Shown: positions 1-8,895 of the stretch, in pieces
Numbering within the stretch: the first letter of the stretch is position 1
How the letters are laid out: every line of letters starts with the position of its first letter
DNA from: JAIXWP01 sp943372555
GTDB lineage: Bacteria; Bacteroidota; Bacteroidia; Flavobacteriales_D; Sanyastnellaceae
Length of the DNA: 14,643 nucleotides
NCBI GenBank assembly: GCA_943372555.1
Contig: CALRZB010000039.1
Coordinates: 1 to 14,643, forward strand
Reading direction: 5' to 3'
Translations under genes and position numbers: made by a program
The notes under the pieces: model-generated
The model's input: the letters and a program-made list of their open reading frames with translations, nothing else
Told to the model about the DNA's origin: nothing
The model's database searches: none

Positions 1-2777
1 GTATAACTCACACCGCCGCTTGCTTGAAGCTGAGCGGTTGCACCGATACAAATCGTAGCATTATTGCTTATCGTAGTGACCTGCGGAAATACTTCTACTA
101 TGACTCCTATCGTATCTGTTTCGCAATCGTTGAAATCTACTGCGTAGAAAGTATGCGTCTCTTCGAGAATGGCTGTGGGATTCTGAATTGTTTCGTCGGA
201 AAGCAAGGGGTCTGCCACCCAAAAAAGATTGCTTGTTCCTGTTGCTAAAAGCTGCACTTGATCACCATTGCACACAGGACCCACTTCTGTAATTTGAGGG
301 TTTACTCCTGGAAGTACAGTTATTGAAATATACGTTGTATCGGGCTCCAGACAATCGTTTGAGTGAGATGCAATCATCATGATTTCATAGTCGCCCGGAG
401 TTTCAAAAATGTGCGATGGCTCATCTAGTGATGATATTCCTCCATCACCAAAAGTCCAATCGTATTGATTTGCTCCTTGACTATCGTTGATGAAATCTGC
501 AGGCGAACCTTCGCATACCGTTGATGGTCCATCGATAGAAATATCGGCGATAATTTGACCGAGATTAAATCGGAATACAGCCAAGTTGCATCCTATACTT
601 TCGTTCGTACTGCTCCACGCACCGGGCGATGTCGGGAAGTCGCTATTGTTCTGACATCCGGCGCACACTGCCTGATAAACCGTTCCATTTTTTGCAAAAC
701 GGGATGTGCCTCCATCTACGTGTTCCGCACTTTCATTGCCCCCGAGATAAGATGCGTAAATGAGGCTTGTAGCATCTTGATTGAGTACACACAAATAAAA
801 ATCGCTTCCATCTGTCGTTGATTGAAATGCATCCGCAGTGAGCGGAAGCCCTATTGTGGTGCTCTCTGTAGCATAGCAATCATATACGAGTTGGCAAGTA
901 TTATTATTTGTGTTTCCTCCCCAACCACTGAAATAAATCTGATTGCAATCGCTCACCAAAAATGCGGTGGGTGAAATATCAACGTGTCCACTGCCCGTTC
1001 CAATAGTGGTGCTCCACGTGAGCGAGCTTAAATCGACAGCATACTTTCGAATGAATTGACCGCTATTGGGCTGTCCATAAAGTCCGGGTGAAATAGACAT
1101 ATCGCCTTCTGACTGTCCGAGCACATAAATATTGTTGTCGGTATCCGTTTGCACGAAATACACTTGATCATATTCATTAGTTCCCACAAAAGTTCCCGTG
1201 AGTATGGAGAAAGTAGTAGAGTGTAGTCGCACAATGAATCCATCTGTTTGTCCATTGTGACTCAAATCGTGACCGCTAGCAACCTCGGGAAAGTCGACAC
1301 TCTTTGTTCCGCCAGCAATAATCAAATTACCGAAACTATCGAATTCAATCGCGTAACAAGCATCCAGGTCCGAACCGCCTATGTAGGTAGACGCGAGCAT
1401 TGCACTCAATGATGAATTCATTTTGAAAAGCACTCCATCACATTCCCCTCCACCAAATGTTTGTTGTATACCGGGACCAATCATCGGGAAATCGCCTTTG
1501 GTGACGGTCGCCACATAGATATTGTCATTTTCATCTACGTTCACTTCACCGCGAAATGCATCACCATAGTTGTAGTAAAGTTGATCGGCATAATTCAACC
1601 CATCGTTGGTAGTGCCACCTATAAAAGTGGATTGTTGCAGCGTGCCGGCAGAATTGAATTTGGTAAGAAAAATGTCGCAACCATCGGGGTGACCGCTGGT
1701 GAAGAAATTGCTCATTACCAAAATAGGTCCGCCATTGAAAATAGGCTGGAAAGCCGCTCCCGTTGCGGGAAAATCAAAACTTCCTGTTACACCCATGAGG
1801 ATGAAATTATCTTGCGAATCTGCGATTATACTGTGCGGCGTTTCTTGTTTTGAACCGCCCAAGTAAGTAGAATAAAGCAGTTGTGTTCCGTCTGGCGAAA
1901 ACTTCGAAATGGCCACATCCATGTAATTGCCACCCGAGGCAACGAAGTTTTCCGAATAGGCTCCAAGCGTTGTGGGATAGTTGGTTCCAAATACAGCGGC
2001 ACCTGAAATCAGAGCATCTGCATTGTCATTCGCCGCAGTGAAACCGAAGTTGGATGCACTAGAGCCGATGTAAGTAGAGAAAGCAATTTCGGGATCGATA
2101 ATCAATTCATAATCGGAGTTGTACTTGCCGAGTTCAAACGAAATCGTCTGTCCATTGAGAACATAATTCGATTCAATTTCTTTGAGTTTTCCGTTGATGA
2201 TTTGATAAACGAAGGGCTTCTTTTCCACTACTGTTCCAACGGAAGTGTGGATATGAATTTCATTATCTTCTAAAGAAAGAAGTGCACCTTGCAATTCGAG
2301 CTGTATCGCATCTGGATTGGCGTTTGGGTGTACGATGAAATCATATTTCAGATTTTCGGATGTGGCATAGTAGCGCACATCGATGCCCTCATATATTTCA
2401 TTGTATTGATAGCGTTGAAAAGCCTTTGCATGGTCGATCCATGATGAAGGGTCGCCTTTGTAGTAATTGATATAATGCGGCAGCGGGTCAGATCCCACGG
2501 ACTCGGGAATGAGCGAGTTGGCGAACTGCACACGGTAGATGTGCGAATAGATCGAATCAGGGTGAATGGGAGAACCGGGGTGAAGCCCTTGAATAAACAG
2601 CGGGTCGAAGAGTTGGTAAGTGATGGCGTGATCCTCATACCAGATGGCTCCCGTGCTGATGTCGGCTTTGGCGTTGACGTGATTGGGCCATTGACCTTTA
2701 TTTTCAACAAAACTCAGCTGGGCCCAAGGAAATAGGGGCACGAGCATAAGCACCAATTGAACTAAGGTTTTAATCAC
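1..2777 (-). CDS. Giant secreted propeller/PKD protein, DUF7948-like N-terminus (3' end outside window)
   Basis: Reading the minus strand from GTG at 2777 gives 925 uninterrupted codons that leave the window at base 1. I translated all of it and found no stop or frameshift. A TAA lies two codons upstream, so GTG is the best start; an ATG ten codons in would cut into the signal peptide. Residues 1-20 are a signal peptide (IKTLVQLVLMLVPLFPWAQ), followed by LSFVENKGQW, the hallmark of the DUF7948 family. Roughly 22-228 is that domain, ending in LIIDPEIAFSTYIG. Roughly 228-740 carries SBBP-like propeller repeats (STYLGG, STFIGG, STYIGG, ASYLGG with DNIYV-type strands). Roughly 745-825 is a PKD domain (YDWTFGDGG). 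From about 826 there are Ig-like/PKD modules (VCNGDQVQLLATG; ICIGATAQLQASGG). Family knowledge: such proteins are usually T9SS cargo ending in a gliding-motility-type sorting domain, which would lie left of the window. The actual substrate or adhesion target is unknown. Confidence 0.9.
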   Translation of the reverse strand, partial: MIKTLVQLVLMLVPLFPWAQLSFVENKGQWPNHVNAKADISTGAIWYEDHAITYQLFDPLFIQGLHPGSPIHPDSIYSHIYRVQFANSLIPESVGSDPLPHYINYYKGDPSSWIDHAKAFQRYQYNEIYEGIDVRYYATSENLKYDFIVHPNANPDAIQLELQGALLSLEDNEIHIHTSVGTVVEKKPFVYQIINGKLKEIESNYVLNGQTISFELGKYNSDYELIIDPEIAFSTYIGSSASNFGFTAANDNADALISGAAVFGTNYPTTLGAYSENFVASGGNYMDVAISKFSPDGTQLLYSTYLGGSKQETPHSIIADSQDNFILMGVTGSFDFPATGAAFQPIFNGGPILVMSNFFTSGHPDGCDIFLTKFNSAGTLQQSTFIGGTTNDGLNYADQLYYNYGDAFRGEVNVDENDNIYVATVTKGDFPMIGPGIQQTFGGGECDGVLFKMNSSLSAMLASTYIGGSDLDACYAIEFDSFGNLIIAGGTKSVDFPEVASGHDLSHNGQTDGFIVRLHSTTFSILTGTFVGTNEYDQVYFVQTDTDNNIYVLGQSEGDMSISPGLYGQPNSGQFIRKYAVDLSSLTWSTTIGTGSGHVDISPTAFLVSDCNQIYFSGWGGNTNNNTCQLVYDCYATESTTIGLPLTADAFQSTTDGSDFYLCVLNQDATSLIYASYLGGNESAEHVDGGTSRFAKNGTVYQAVCAGCQNNSDFPTSPGAWSSTNESIGCNLAVFRFNLGQIIADISIDGPSTVCEGSPADFINDSQGANQYDWTFGDGGISSLDEPSHIFETPGDYEIMMIASHSNDCLEPDTTYISITVLPGVNPQITEVGPVCNGDQVQLLATGTSNLFWVADPLLSDETIQNPTAILEETHTFYAVDFNDCETDTIGVIVEVFPQVTTISNNATICIGATAQLQASGGVSY

Positions 2778-2822
2778 AATTTAAAGACAAAAAGAGTGGG
2801 GGAAAAGTTGCTAAAGCTTTAT

Positions 2823-2830
2823 CAAATCTA
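2823..2830 (-). promoter_or_regulatory. Candidate -7 promoter element for the giant PKD gene
   Basis: On the minus strand this reads TAGATTTG, an exact match to the Bacteroidetes -7 consensus TAnnTTTG. It lies 45 bases upstream of the GTG start, giving a leader of roughly 40 nt. I found no TTG at the expected -33 spacing, so the call rests on the -7 element and its position. Confidence 0.4.
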
Positions 2831-2894
2831 GGGATTTTGCATCAAAGTGAAAAAACGAGGTAAAAGTCGTAGTGTAATCGGGGGCATTATGACC

Positions 2895-2902
2895 TTAATT
2901 TG
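2895..2902 (+). promoter_or_regulatory. Candidate -7 element for the small lipoprotein gene
   Basis: TTAATTTG differs from TAnnTTTG at one position and lies 22 bases before the ATG at 2925. The same TTAATTTGC string occurs 18 bases before the LytTR regulator start, which mildly supports it as a promoter element. No clear -33 TTG is seen. Confidence 0.3.
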
Positions 2903-2924
2903 CCCTCTACAAACACTAACATTT

Positions 2925-3410
2925 ATGAAAACTTCTAAGATCCTTTACGCATTAGCACTAGTATGCGGTTCATTCCTTTTCATGGGTTGCCCTTACTCAA
3001 GCTCAGTTCCACTTAGCGAGGCTACGTTGAAAGTAGCAGACAACTACATTGGCACATGGGAGAAAGCGGGCAGCGAAGGCGAGACCGTTGAAATCAAACG
3101 CACCAGTGCAACTACTATGGATGTTCTTCAAACCTCTACGTATGATGGCACTATAACTACTTACCATTGCCACTTTACAGATGTGAATGGCGCATTGTTT
3201 CTCAATTTGAAAGAAGACGGAGAATATGCTTCTTATTATTTCTACAAATTGGAAAAAGACGGCGAATTCAAAATCAAAGTTTTGGAAGTAACTAGTTACA
3301 TCCGCGAAACATTTGAGAGCTCTGAAGACATGAAGAAATTCTTCGCGTCAAACATGGCGAATAGTTATTTCTACACTACAGAAGAAGTGACTTACTACAA
3401 AGTAAAATAA
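2925..3410 (+). CDS. Small lipoprotein of unknown function
   Basis: 161 residues. The reading frame is open upstream to a GTG at 2847, but ATG 2925 is chosen. It begins a proper lipoprotein signal peptide (MKTSKILYALALVCGSFLFMGC, lipid-modified Cys at 22) and follows a -7-like element. The mature part, about 140 residues, begins YSSSVPLSEA and has IGTWEKAG followed by alternating strands (VEIKRTSATTMDVLQTS, TYHCHFTDVNGALFLNL, YYFYKLEKDG, FKIKVLEVTSYI). This suggests a small beta-barrel or lipocalin-like fold, which is an inference from pattern alone. The end has a short helix (SSEDMKKFFASNM) and a last strand. It is transcribed divergently from the giant PKD gene and convergently with the beta-helix gene, so it is a single-gene unit. 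I do not recognise a named family. Confidence 0.85.
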   Translation: MKTSKILYALALVCGSFLFMGCPYSSSVPLSEATLKVADNYIGTWEKAGSEGETVEIKRTSATTMDVLQTSTYDGTITTYHCHFTDVNGALFLNLKEDGEYASYYFYKLEKDGEFKIKVLEVTSYIRETFESSEDMKKFFASNMANSYFYTTEEVTYYKVK

Positions 3411-3433
3411 GGAGTCGGTTCTCCAAAAAATAG

Positions 3434-3465
3434 AACGCCCCGTCAACGCAAGTTGACGGGGCGTT
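3434..3465. terminator. Bidirectional intrinsic terminator
   Basis: A perfect 13-bp stem, AACGCCCCGTCAA / TTGACGGGGCGTT, encloses a CGCAAG loop. It is followed by TTTTC on the plus strand, and on the minus strand by a T-run from the A-tract at 3425-3430. It sits between two convergent genes (stops at 3410 and 3472) and can serve both. Confidence 0.92.
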
Positions 3466-3471
3466 TTCATT

Positions 3472-6400
3472 TTATTGAATCATGAGCTTGAATTGCAACA
3501 TCTCTTCAGGGGATAGAACCTGAAGAATGTATGAGCCAGACTCAAGATTTCCAGGGATTTCAAGTCCTGACGCCAATAGCGCAGCGTCAATACTGCTCCA
3601 TCTTTTTAAGCTTCTTCCTTGAACATCGAGTAATACTATTTCTTTAATATTCATATCAGTATTCGTATTCAAGAAGAACTTTTCAGAAGCAGGGTTTGGG
3701 TAAATTGAAATTTCTACATCGGCATCAACAAGATTTCTAAAGAAATAAAGTTGCTGGCAATTCACGAAACTCACCGAATTTGGAGAGTGAATAGTAACGC
3801 CAAAACGATAGGTGTCGAGATCGTTTACCAAGGGGGTATTGAACGAAGAGGTATCTACTTGAATGGAAGAAATTCCATCTGAATTCAGATTTTGAATTTC
3901 GAGTTCCACCTGATATATCCAGCGGTTGAGCGTTTCTTGTTCGAGCGAATCAAGCGCGCAATCGTCTATGTGCGTAAAAACCCAACTTGCCATTTCTGGT
4001 TTTTTCAATGTGCTAAAAAGTTGACCTTTGTTTAGCTCCAAGTAGAATTGTGTCGTGTAAATGGAATCACTGATGTTGGATGTTGTTAGTCCATTTATTA
4101 CATCAACATATTGCTGCACGAAAGGATCAAATACTGATTGATTATTTGCTACACTTAATTCATTTGTAGCAAACAAATTTTCTAGTGTTGACTTCATGTT
4201 TTCGACACCCCAATGAATAAAATAGCGGATGTCGGGATCACTTTTATCCAAAGGAGTTGAAAGAACTTCGTGGAATAGTTTGAGCGCCAATACATCATTA
4301 GCAAGAGAATCATAAAGCTCCATCTGCCAAGAGGCAAGTCCTAATGCGCTATCCAAAGGAACGCCGCCGAAATGTTCGGAGAAAATGAGCGGTAGTTCTT
4401 CAGTTTCGCTTCGCAGTTCGCCGGGAAGGTTCTGAATTTTTTCTGATGAATTTGTTTCGTTAGAAACAACCAGCGATTTTACCGAAGGCTTTACAAATGG
4501 TCGAACGAGCGGACAGCTAGAGCCCGATTGGGGTTGCGAATCTGTAAGCTGAACGGGGCAGTTATTCATTAATCCTGAGCAACTATTCGATCCGCTAGAG
4601 GTTAGAATATAGACACCATTCGATGGCGCATTGACCCATTGATTTCTATTTGCGATTATTGGAGCACCTTGACACGTAAAGGGATTACAATTAGTTTGAA
4701 CCGTTCCGGTTATATTAGAACTTATCCATCCGATAAAAGAGTTGAATCCTTGATTAATATCAAATTGCAAGCAATTGTTCAAGAGAATATTTGAGGTATT
4801 GTTATCAAACTGGTTATAACCACCAGAAGAGAGCGAGCTCATGTTGAGAATAGTTTTCGCTGCGGTTATTGCAGTGGTATTTGAGATTAAAGAATTGCAG
4901 CGCAGAGTGAGCTTCCCCCCAATCTTTGAGACACCTTTTGAATAGCCAATTATGCTATTTTTTTGCATCATAATTTCCACGATACTTTTATCAAAAACAC
5001 CAGTGGTGTTGCTGCTTATATTACCAATGAAAGTGCTATTAGCGATAGAGCTGGCTTCATGGAGCAACGTGCTTTCAACTCCGCAATCTAAGAACGTGCA
5101 AAACGCAATAGTGTATTGGCCAAACTTATTTTTAACACCCGCATTTTCTCCAATGAAATCATCGTGAGAAATTTTCATGCGGCTTCCGTTTCCAATGTAA
5201 GAAACCCCCTCTAGTGCGCAGTGACTAGACTTGAGTGAAGCATTTGTATTGTGAATTTCATTGGCTCCGGTGTTTGATCCGTGGATATTAGTAAAAAAGC
5301 ACTGTGTATTTTGTTCTGTTATGATCTTGGAATTATTTCCAAGTTGAATTTTTCCATGGGAAAATTCCACATTGCCGTTTTCACCTTCAATAGAAAGTGA
5401 TTGGTTATCGTGCACTTTAAGAATAAGATTTTCAGAATCATCTCCCGTTAGGTTAAGCAGGGCGTTTGTATTTAGAATAATCTTGTTTTCAGGCTCTGGT
5501 CCAACTTCAATGTATCCTGCAGGACCGAATGAATGTTCGGGAGCGAAACTTGTTTCTTCTCCAATGATAAGTTCACCACCGAGTAGCGCAATTCTCGAGC
5601 CGGATCCTTGTAATATGATATCACTTGAATTGTAAGAAATGACGGGTGTTTCAGCATCAGCATAAGTCTTTTTTAATTCAATTGTTGTTTCATCGACAAG
5701 GGCAATTGAAGTGTTCTGAATTGTAAGTGCAGAACCATTCGTTATGTCAATATCGGTATTAGAAAAGGAAACAGTGGAGTTTTCAAAATCGATAGAACTA
5801 CTATTTCCACTGAGTAGATTGCTGTGCTCTAAATCAATTGTGCTATTTGAACAAGCCATCAACGAATTTTGATGAATAGCCCAATTGCTTTGATGCATAT
5901 TAACGGAGCAATTAGAGATAGTAACAGAAGCATTTGTAAATGCTTCAACAGTCAGCATATTTGGACCACTAGGCTTGTTGAAGGTCGATTCTGTAGCTAT
6001 TAGCTGAGCGCCATTTTCAAGGAGAATGGTGTGCATTCCATCATTCGATGTCACGAGCACCGTTGCGTCTGTCAAGGTTATCTTAGCATTTTCATGAGCA
6101 CTAATGTCAAGTCCGAAATTCATATGGAGTGTTCCTCCAGGCATGACAATTAATTCTGCATTTTCTTCTAAAAAAATTTTTGGGCTGTTCAGAATTGGAT
6201 TTTCCGAATCAGCAGCTCCGCTTAGGATTGCACCACTTTCTATAATGAGTTTGTTTCCTTTTTTCACGGTAATAGCGTTTCCCTCATAGACCATAATTTG
6301 GGCACCATTTGTTATGCGGAACTCAACAGACTCGTCTATCGATGGAGCGCAAATAGTCAGGTCATTTTTCACGTGAATTTGCGCATTCACTCCATTGGCC

Positions 6401-8049
6401 ACCACGTTGTGACTGAGAAAAGATGGAATGGGAATTTGCATTTCTTGATACGGTTCAAATTTTCTTGATACGGTCAGTGGACTGGTAATTTCATTCAATG
6501 ATGTAATTTCTTGCACGCAAGCACATTGCTGAAGAGATTTGAATTCATCTGTATTTCCCCAAATGAGTCTATACAAATTGTGGTAAAGCATATAGTCTAA
6601 TCCAGAGTATTCTCCTCTAAATGATGCGTCTGCTGGCCCGTTCAAAGCATTTGATGGATGAAAGAGCAACGACTGCGATGCCCATCCATTTGGTGCATTT
6701 GAGTTGTTATTATTAGGGTCTGCCCATGGACCTTCGCATGGTGCGCTTGATAAGAAGTTGCGATAGAATTCTTGATCCATGTTCAAAGGATTGTTGTCGT
6801 GATACAATACAGAACTCAGCAATGGATACCAGTAGAATGCGTTCTCGGGAGCGTTACTATTCATTTGCAGATATTCATGCCCCCAGTAATTCGCAAGCGT
6901 GGCTGTTTGAAATATAATGTGAAGGTTGTCGTCGTTGAGCGGTCCATCGAAGAAGCACATTTCTCCACCAAATAGTAATGGAAAGCAGAGGCCATTATCA
7001 CTAAGAGGAATATTTGTATAATCCATCAGATGCCAAAAGCCTTCAATCTCTTGATGAGTTGTTGTATTTACCCCATCTATGCCTATCAAACTTATACCGC
7101 CGTCTTCGGCTAAGTTCATTGCTTCAATTGGGTTTAAACCATATAGTTCCTCGAGAAAACTAGCGTAGCTGATTGTGCCGCCAAACATTTCTATAGTGAT
7201 TTTTCGAAACATATCGGCCTCGGGCCAACAGTTTGCTCCACGCGGAACATTGTCGGTTGAATTGAATTTCTTGATCATGAAATTGTCGTTCTCCAGTCGC
7301 GCATAAAATCGACCAGCTGTTGCAGCAATGTACTCGTGCAGCTGCATAGCCGGATCGCTTGATGTTGGCTGAATCATCATGTCAGGCACCAATTTCCAAA
7401 CAACATACAAGCCTGTAAAGAGATCAAGCAACTGATCTAAACTCTGGATGTTTTCGTCGTTGAAATAACCATAACTTCCTGATGTATTCTCACCCTCCCA
7501 AACATGGAGGGGGTTATAATCGGAGTGCGTGAATTGAAAGTTGCATTCAGTATTGAAAATTGAGCTGTAGTCGTTAACAAAGAAGTTTTTGAAATCAACA
7601 TCCGCATCATCCCGGAGAATGAGACCGTTTGAATATCCTTGTTCAATATTTTCTGTTTGAGAATGATAGGATTCGCACTCCTGATCTAGACGCTGAATTG
7701 TCCGAAGTGCGTAATAAATTTCAGTCTCGGTTGCTTGAGTGCTTTGCCCTGCATTAGATAATAATTTGTGTTCTGTAGCGAGCACTTGTAAATAATGTCC
7801 GAGATAGATTGTAGCATCTGACCAATACAGTGCGCTGCTGCTTTGATCCTGCGAATGTGCCCAATTAATTCTTCGTGTAGTGATGGGTAAGCTTTCGCCA
7901 TAGTCATTTCCGACTTTGATGAAATTTTTGCGAAACCGATCTCGATAGGTCCAATACTTATCGAGATTGGTTTCGTCTTGTTGGGCGCGAGACACGAATG
8001 TCATGCCCAGAAACAGCGCACAGAGCGCTCTTCCCAGAGTTAGGTTCAT
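3472..8049 (-). CDS. Large T9SS-secreted right-handed beta-helix protein with type A sorting domain
   Basis: 1525 residues. The signal peptide is about 1-22 (MNLTLGRALCALFLGMTFVSRA|QQ). Residues about 25-505 form a helical domain (WTYRDRFRKNFIKVGNDYG, WSDATIYLGHYLQVLATEH, EIYYALRTIQRLDQE). It resembles N-terminal regions I associate with other Bacteroidetes secreted proteins and may be an alpha/alpha-toroid-like fold; this is unproven. About 575-1130 is a long parallel beta-helix: short recurring strands rich in N, S, T and I with turns such as ENSTVSFSNTDIDITNGS and NGAQLIATESTF. A Cys/Ser-rich linker (CSGLMNNCPVQLTDSQ) leads to a helical section at about 1230-1420. The last ~80 residues (ISIYPNPASEKFF...GSYILQVLS...FKLMIQ) are a clear type A (Por_Secre_tail) sorting domain, so the product should cross the outer membrane by T9SS and be anchored or released. 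Beta-helix cargo often acts on or binds polysaccharide, but no catalytic residues can be assigned. A terminator precedes the gene and I found no promoter in the 23 bases left, so its transcription is unclear. Confidence 0.93.
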   Translation of the reverse strand: MNLTLGRALCALFLGMTFVSRAQQDETNLDKYWTYRDRFRKNFIKVGNDYGESLPITTRRINWAHSQDQSSSALYWSDATIYLGHYLQVLATEHKLLSNAGQSTQATETEIYYALRTIQRLDQECESYHSQTENIEQGYSNGLILRDDADVDFKNFFVNDYSSIFNTECNFQFTHSDYNPLHVWEGENTSGSYGYFNDENIQSLDQLLDLFTGLYVVWKLVPDMMIQPTSSDPAMQLHEYIAATAGRFYARLENDNFMIKKFNSTDNVPRGANCWPEADMFRKITIEMFGGTISYASFLEELYGLNPIEAMNLAEDGGISLIGIDGVNTTTHQEIEGFWHLMDYTNIPLSDNGLCFPLLFGGEMCFFDGPLNDDNLHIIFQTATLANYWGHEYLQMNSNAPENAFYWYPLLSSVLYHDNNPLNMDQEFYRNFLSSAPCEGPWADPNNNNSNAPNGWASQSLLFHPSNALNGPADASFRGEYSGLDYMLYHNLYRLIWGNTDEFKSLQQCACVQEITSLNEITSPLTVSRKFEPYQEMQIPIPSFLSHNVVANGVNAQIHVKNDLTICAPSIDESVEFRITNGAQIMVYEGNAITVKKGNKLIIESGAILSGAADSENPILNSPKIFLEENAELIVMPGGTLHMNFGLDISAHENAKITLTDATVLVTSNDGMHTILLENGAQLIATESTFNKPSGPNMLTVEAFTNASVTISNCSVNMHQSNWAIHQNSLMACSNSTIDLEHSNLLSGNSSSIDFENSTVSFSNTDIDITNGSALTIQNTSIALVDETTIELKKTYADAETPVISYNSSDIILQGSGSRIALLGGELIIGEETSFAPEHSFGPAGYIEVGPEPENKIILNTNALLNLTGDDSENLILKVHDNQSLSIEGENGNVEFSHGKIQLGNNSKIITEQNTQCFFTNIHGSNTGANEIHNTNASLKSSHCALEGVSYIGNGSRMKISHDDFIGENAGVKNKFGQYTIAFCTFLDCGVESTLLHEASSIANSTFIGNISSNTTGVFDKSIVEIMMQKNSIIGYSKGVSKIGGKLTLRCNSLISNTTAITAAKTILNMSSLSSGGYNQFDNNTSNILLNNCLQFDINQGFNSFIGWISSNITGTVQTNCNPFTCQGAPIIANRNQWVNAPSNGVYILTSSGSNSCSGLMNNCPVQLTDSQPQSGSSCPLVRPFVKPSVKSLVVSNETNSSEKIQNLPGELRSETEELPLIFSEHFGGVPLDSALGLASWQMELYDSLANDVLALKLFHEVLSTPLDKSDPDIRYFIHWGVENMKSTLENLFATNELSVANNQSVFDPFVQQYVDVINGLTTSNISDSIYTTQFYLELNKGQLFSTLKKPEMASWVFTHIDDCALDSLEQETLNRWIYQVELEIQNLNSDGISSIQVDTSSFNTPLVNDLDTYRFGVTIHSPNSVSFVNCQQLYFFRNLVDADVEISIYPNPASEKFFLNTNTDMNIKEIVLLDVQGRSLKRWSSIDAALLASGLEIPGNLESGSYILQVLSPEEMLQFKLMIQ

Positions 8050-8072
8050 AATTAATAGTTTTTTAGTTTAAG

Positions 8073-8104
8073 AAAAAAAAGTTGGTGCAATAATGCCTGC
8101 ACCA
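8073..8104 (-). terminator. Intrinsic terminator after the Cys-rich lipoprotein gene
   Basis: On the minus strand, TGGTGCA pairs with TGCACCA (7 bp, 8-nt loop), followed after AC by eight T residues. It lies just after the lipoprotein stop (8114) and 23 bases before the beta-helix start (8049), separating the two genes transcriptionally unless there is read-through. Confidence 0.75.
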
Positions 8105-8113
8105 CGCATGCGT

Positions 8114-8806
8114 TTATTGCTCGGTGTGGTACTCAATCAAGTTCCACTCCTCGTTTGTCGTCAAGTTTTTTAATCTCACTATGCCCACATGTTTTACCAC
8201 GAGGTATTGAGTGTGACCGTTATGCTCGCTATTATCTACAGAGACATCAAATTCAACCACATCATGAAATGTCAAATTCCCTATTGTTAGCGAATCGTAT
8301 ATGTTGGTAAGACCGACCCAGTCTCCATGCGGGTAAGAATAATTTCCTACATACATTGGGAATAATAATATCCTTCCTGCTCCCCCCGTAGCATCGCTCC
8401 AAGATCGCATTCTAGAAACTTTATGTGTTACAAAATCCGGGTTTGCAATTCCAGGTGTTGACCAACTTTCAGAAAACTCGAAGCCTGAGTATCCAGTTGT
8501 TTCGGCTCCATTAAAACATTCTGTTTTGAATGCATCGCCGTAATCGAAGACATCATCATCGTGATGAAATACGAGCACGGTATCGAGCACGTGTGTTGTT
8601 GCTTCTTCGTAGATCCAATATGTACCTACTTTGTAGTAATACCATTCTTTCAGCGCAGCGATATCATCAGCTACACAACAGTCGATACAATTGGGTTGTG
8701 GACAGGGATTTTTCTTGTCGTCTTTTTTGCAAGAATTGAAAAGCAATATTGCGAGTGCAAAACTGCTGGTGATCATCGTCCATTTTTTCAAAGAGAAAAA
8801 TGTCAT
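8114..8806 (-). CDS. Lipoprotein of unknown function with Cys-rich N-terminus
   Basis: 230 residues from ATG 8806. An in-frame ATG at 8824 would add six residues, but it lies only about 10 bases after a TAGTTTTG -7 element, so the downstream ATG fits a normal leader better. The signal peptide (MTFFSLKKWTMITSSFALAI, then LLFNSC) ends with the lipid-modified Cys at 26. Immediately after comes KKDDKKNPCPQPNCIDCC, four further Cys in ten residues that could form disulfides or bind metal. The mature part starts with a short helix (DDIAALKEWYYYKVGTYWIY). It continues as beta-rich sequence of a kind frequent in Bacteroidetes lipoproteins (GTYWIYE...DTVLVFHHDDD) and ends VKHVGIVRLKNLTTNEEWNLIEY. That ending is a layout I associate with small outer-membrane lipoproteins of unknown role. 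It lies between gpsA and the beta-helix gene, all on the minus strand, but with its own promoter and terminator. No function is assigned. Confidence 0.85.
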   Translation of the reverse strand: MTFFSLKKWTMITSSFALAILLFNSCKKDDKKNPCPQPNCIDCCVADDIAALKEWYYYKVGTYWIYEEATTHVLDTVLVFHHDDDVFDYGDAFKTECFNGAETTGYSGFEFSESWSTPGIANPDFVTHKVSRMRSWSDATGGAGRILLFPMYVGNYSYPHGDWVGLTNIYDSLTIGNLTFHDVVEFDVSVDNSEHNGHTQYLVVKHVGIVRLKNLTTNEEWNLIEYHTEQ

Positions 8807-8834
8807 TAGGTTTTGGTTTAGCATTAAGGCGATC

Positions 8835-8842
8835 CAAAACTA
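8835..8842 (-). promoter_or_regulatory. Candidate -7 promoter element of the Cys-rich lipoprotein gene
   Basis: The minus strand reads TAGTTTTG, an exact TAnnTTTG match, 28 bases before the ATG at 8806. No well-spaced -33 TTG is seen. Its position argues for the downstream of the two possible ATGs. Confidence 0.45.
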
Positions 8843-8895
8843 GAACAACAAAAAAATTAAAATGGTCGATTTCGATATTTTCGAAAAAATAATTT

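Noticed and set aside
24..1853. Plus-strand frames at 24-248, 555-821 and 1461-1853
   Set aside because: They lie antisense to the 925-codon minus-strand protein, which has recognisable domains throughout. Their translations show no domain or signal peptide.
2348..2735. Minus-strand frame 2348-2710 and plus-strand frame 2475-2735
   Set aside because: Both overlap the DUF7948-like N-terminus of the real gene in other frames, and their translations are Arg/Thr/Pro-rich without structure.
2847..2924. N-terminal extension of the small lipoprotein from GTG 2847
   Set aside because: It would bury the lipoprotein signal peptide behind 26 residues and overlap the likely promoter region.
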